A stretch of DNA of 64,000 nucleotides from Lacticaseibacillus suilingensis (GTDB lineage Bacteria > Bacillota > Bacilli > Lactobacillales > Lactobacillaceae): the NCBI RefSeq assembly GCF_016861845.1, contig NZ_BOLV01000002.1, forward strand, positions 172,319-236,318, read 5' to 3'. The translations under genes and the position numbers were made by a program. Shown here one piece after another: positions 61,703 to 64,000 of this stretch (positions within the stretch are counted from its first letter, which is position 1; every line of letters begins with the position of its first letter). The notes under the pieces were generated by a model. That model saw only the letters and a list, made by a program, of their open reading frames with translations. It made no database searches and was not told the DNA's origin.

Positions 61703-62521
61703 GTGAAAATTACCTCAAAAGTCTTTTACCGCATTAATGACGAAAAAATCATGCAGTATTCGCTGCAAAATGATCACGGCATGACCCTGAACTTCATTAC
61801 CTTCGGCGCCCGGGTACAGCAAGTGCGCCTGCCGAATCGGGCCGGGATGAATCCGAACTTGACCATTGGCTTCATCACCTTTCAAGATTACGCTGAAGAT
61901 AGCGAATTGTTCGGCGCCACCATTGGCCCGATTGCTGGTGAAAATGGCGACCAGCCACTGAATTCCGGCCGCACCGGCTGGCAAAACTGGAACTGGGATG
62001 CCGCAACTGAAGAAGCTGAGGACCATGTGAGCGTCAAATTCTCCCTCCAGCTCGCTGACGGCCAAGACGGGCTGCCCGGCAGCCGCACCGTGGCCTTGGT
62101 GCACACCTTGGACAATCGCAACCGCTGGACCATTGATTGGCACATCGAAACCGACACCAAAGTGCAGCTCCGGCCCAAACTTAACGTGGCCTATGCCTTA
62201 ACAGGCGACCCGGCCCAAAGCGTGATGGACCAGCGCCTGCGCCTTGACGCCGAGCCAGTGCCGTTGCCGACCAAAACCCTCAGCACCGAAGCGACTATGG
62301 CGACCCTGACAGCGAATGACTGGGCCTTGAGTCTTAACACCGAAGGCCCTGGCCTGGTGGTAGACACCTTCGCCCATCTCAATGAGCAGAATTATTTCAA
62401 TGGCATCACCGGCGCCCCGCACACCGCAGTTGCCATTCGCCCGGTCACACCGCTGTTCACTTTGATGCCAGGCGCCCCGTTTGAACGCCGCACCACCGTG
62501 ACCTTGCACGCCTTGGCGTAG
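61703..62521 (+). CDS. Aldose 1-epimerase (mutarotase) family protein
   Basis: 272 residues, galactose-mutarotase-like beta-sandwich. LNFITFGARVQQVRLPNR, GATIGPIAGENGDQPLNSGRTG (the catalytic region, with Asn/Asp replacing some classic GalM residues) and a C-terminal PHTAVAIRPVTP with the expected acidic residue unclear. It interconverts sugar anomers, but may belong to a divergent subgroup. I start at GTG 61703 because the upstream ATG (61673) falls inside the -10; GGAAGGAAG precedes the GTG. Confidence 0.85.
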   Translation: MKITSKVFYRINDEKIMQYSLQNDHGMTLNFITFGARVQQVRLPNRAGMNPNLTIGFITFQDYAEDSELFGATIGPIAGENGDQPLNSGRTGWQNWNWDAATEEAEDHVSVKFSLQLADGQDGLPGSRTVALVHTLDNRNRWTIDWHIETDTKVQLRPKLNVAYALTGDPAQSVMDQRLRLDAEPVPLPTKTLSTEATMATLTANDWALSLNTEGPGLVVDTFAHLNEQNYFNGITGAPHTAVAIRPVTPLFTLMPGAPFERRTTVTLHALA

Positions 62522-62532
62522 GAGGATAGCGG

Positions 62533-62700
62533 ATGAGTGTGATGATGCAAGCGGGATTGGCGTTGGTGGCCGTGGTGGCATTGACCGCGATTGTGTGGCA
62601 GGTAGTGCCGAAAGGACGGCTCAGGGCTGGACTGGGGTTGATTTCGGCAGTGATGGTGCTGGTGCTGGTTGCAGTACTACTTAAAAGCCTGCTCAAATAG
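62533..62700 (+). CDS. Small membrane protein (55 residues)
   Basis: MSVMMQAGLALVAVVALTAI begins a first hydrophobic segment (about 6-25); a VPKGRLRAG turn leads to a second (about 34-50), ending LLKSLLK. AGGAGG lies before the ATG and the gene starts 11 bp after the epimerase stop, so they share an mRNA. A terminator follows. It looks like a membrane hairpin; no family recognised. Confidence 0.7.
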   Translation: MSVMMQAGLALVAVVALTAIVWQVVPKGRLRAGLGLISAVMVLVLVAVLLKSLLK

Positions 62701-62715
62701 TGGGAAAATGCAAAG

Positions 62716-62749
62716 GCTGAGCTGATCATATTTGATCAGCCCAGCTTTT
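62716..62749. terminator. Terminator between convergent genes
   Basis: Stem GCTGAGCTGATCA/TGATCAGCCCAGC (one mismatch) followed by TTTT on the plus strand; it may also serve the LCP gene from the other side. Confidence 0.82.
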
Positions 62750-62764
62750 ATGATTCAGCGGAAT

Positions 62765-63799
62765 TTAGTACAGAAGATAACGCGGATTGTTATCGCTGTT
62801 CCAGCTGAATCCGTTCTGCGCATTTAGCGCATTTTCCTTGGTATTATAGTTGTCCAATGTCGTACTCGAGAGGCCTAACTCACCACGCGCCAGATTGGAA
62901 ACGCGCTGCAGCTCGGCGGTTGACGGAACTTGGTAGGATGCAGTGTTGATATAAGCCCCAATTTCACTGAGATGATCCTGAGTAACGTTTTCGAAAGCCA
63001 CGCGATATTGATTTACGAGCGTGACAAGTTCGTCAAAGCTCAAGTTCGTGCGCAAGTTATCAGCTAACGAGTTCATCAACTCTCCATAGTTATTGAACGT
63101 CTGAGCAGACAAAGCTTGGCTTACAATGGCAGAAATAACCTCTTGCTGTCGCTTTTGCCGACCATAATCACCAGCCGGGTCCTGATGGCGCATCCGCGCG
63201 TAGGCCAGAGCCTGCTTACCATTCAGATGCGCGGGTCCCTTGGTGAACGAACCTTGCGAATACGGATCCGACCAGGAAAAGGCGACGTTAACATTCACTC
63301 CGCCGACTGCATCGACAATTTTCTCCAAGCCACCCATGTTGACCAAGGCATAATAATTAATCGGCACATTGAACATCGTGGTGACTGAATCCACAGCCCC
63401 TTTGACGTCGTTATAGGTGTATTGCGCATTGATCTTGGTTGCCCCCGTATATGACGAACTTTGAACGTGACTCAGCGTATCCCGGGGGATGCTAATCATC
63501 GTCGTTCGATTCGCCTTGGGATTCACGGTGACCAAGATCATGGTGTCAGTGCGGCCTTTTTCGCTTCGGCCCAATGCACCAGTATCTGTGCCTAGCAGCA
63601 ACACACTGAAAGGCTTCTTCTCTGCTAAGTTGACGACCTTTTTCTTCACGACTTTATTGTCGTAAGTTTTATGTACAGCTACTTTGGTTTGTGAAAAGAT
63701 TCTGACGCCGTAGCTCCCAGCCAGCAGCACGATTGTCATGACCAGCAATGAAAAAATCCGCAGGAGCGGATGTCGCTTTGAGTGACGATGCTTACTCAT
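62765..63799 (-). CDS. LytR-CpsA-Psr (LCP) family cell-wall glycopolymer ligase
   Basis: 344 residues. A basic cytoplasmic start (SKHRHSKRHP) and one membrane helix (about 13-33) put the LCP domain outside. SVLLLGTDTG, GRTDTMILVTVNP, SIPRDTL and YARMRHQDPAGDYGRQKRQQ contain the Asp and Arg residues that bind polyprenyl pyrophosphate and Mg2+. LCP enzymes attach teichoic acid or capsule to peptidoglycan. The upstream region 63800-64000 holds no complete gene. Confidence 0.95.
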   Translation of the reverse strand: MSKHRHSKRHPLLRIFSLLVMTIVLLAGSYGVRIFSQTKVAVHKTYDNKVVKKKVVNLAEKKPFSVLLLGTDTGALGRSEKGRTDTMILVTVNPKANRTTMISIPRDTLSHVQSSSYTGATKINAQYTYNDVKGAVDSVTTMFNVPINYYALVNMGGLEKIVDAVGGVNVNVAFSWSDPYSQGSFTKGPAHLNGKQALAYARMRHQDPAGDYGRQKRQQEVISAIVSQALSAQTFNNYGELMNSLADNLRTNLSFDELVTLVNQYRVAFENVTQDHLSEIGAYINTASYQVPSTAELQRVSNLARGELGLSSTTLDNYNTKENALNAQNGFSWNSDNNPRYLLY

Positions 63800-63923
63800 T
63801 TCGATGCCTCCACCTTCATCCTATTAATCAGAGTTTACCTGCAAATGTGTAAAAAGCGAATAGGCTTCTAATTCTAGGTAAAAAGTGTCATTAGATTAAT
63901 GAGCAACGGCCACAGAAAAAGAC

Positions 63924-63980
63924 GGGTCTAGAATTTTTGGTGTTGGTAGTAATCAACACTGGAGATGCTAGACCCTTTTT
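63924..63980. other. Palindromic sequence at window edge, possible IS end
   Basis: GGGTCTAG/CTAGACCC (63924-63931 with 63968-63975) encloses GTGTTG/CAACAC and runs into T5. The GGTCTAGAATTTTTGGTGTTGG-like left part recalls ISL3-type terminal repeats of lactobacilli, but this is from memory and the rest is cut off. It could equally be a terminator for a gene to the left on the plus strand, though none is near. Confidence 0.35.
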
Positions 63981-64000
63981 AGATAACAAAAAGACACCTG

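Overview
The window is about 57% GC by eye and reads as chromosome of a Gram-positive lactic acid bacterium (Lactobacillaceae; a high-GC Lacticaseibacillus-type organism is my inference). Reasons: strong AGGAGG ribosome-binding sites, MecA/SpxA, CtsR- and CIRCE-type heat-shock sites, CcpA cre sites, HPr with His15/Ser46, a DUF1827 gene beside clpE, pyruvate oxidase, an upper mevalonate cassette and a purine operon in B. subtilis-like order without purB. No rRNA, tRNA, CRISPR or complete insertion sequence is seen.

Layout. 1-3.3 kb: serine dehydratase beta subunit (cut by the window edge), mecA, spxA and an MBL hydrolase. 3.4-8.6 kb: a possible ABM-fold protein and a divergent Bce-type peptide-sensing/resistance module (ABC transporter on -, response regulator and kinase on +). 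8.6-20.5 kb: nrdG, then the purEKCSQLFMNHD operon, nearly every junction overlapping, with a PurBox-like leader. 20.7-27.3 kb: ROK kinase, lipoprotein and a maltodextrin operon (GH13 amylase, GH65 phosphorylase carrying one frameshift, pgmB) with cre sites. 27.3-29.7 kb: ptsHI and a small gene. 30.5-36.9 kb: clpE under CIRCE plus CtsR control, DUF1827, a MucBP-like protein, SseB-like protein, prfC. 37.3-42.8 kb: CNNM and AI-2E family membrane proteins, GNAT, TMEM175, acetyltransferase, effector-binding protein, DUF402. 43.5-50.9 kb: GH4 glycosidase, LacI regulator, recX, an Mga-like regulator, a two-gene small membrane operon, an RlmCD-type methyltransferase, a deoxyribosyltransferase. 51.0-51.4 kb: a locus that looks like a type I toxin-antitoxin pair. 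51.5-54.2 kb: an Rgg regulator and a broken ABC exporter. 54.2-59.7 kb: pyruvate oxidase and thl-mvaA-mvaS. 59.8-63.8 kb: a small conserved gene, TIM-barrel protein, membrane-anchored Mrr-like nuclease, aldose epimerase, small membrane protein, LCP ligase; a possible IS end lies at the right edge.

How genes work together: maltodextrin is cut by the GH13 enzyme, phosphorolysed by GH65 and channelled by PgmB to glucose-6-P while the ROK kinase can phosphorylate the free glucose; PtsHI and CcpA (cre sites) tie this to carbon repression. Pyruvate oxidase yields acetyl-P and H2O2; acetyl-CoA feeds thl-mvaA-mvaS for isoprenoids.

Most unusual content: four kinds of large intergenic elements built of nested inverted repeats (A at 1567 and 42935, B at 30124 and 43252, C at 29757, D at 37033). 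A and B each occur twice, and the two copies differ by paired, compensatory base changes in their stems, which is direct evidence for selection on structure. Together with the putative convergent toxin/antisense-RNA locus at 51.0-51.4 kb these are the best candidates for something not yet described.
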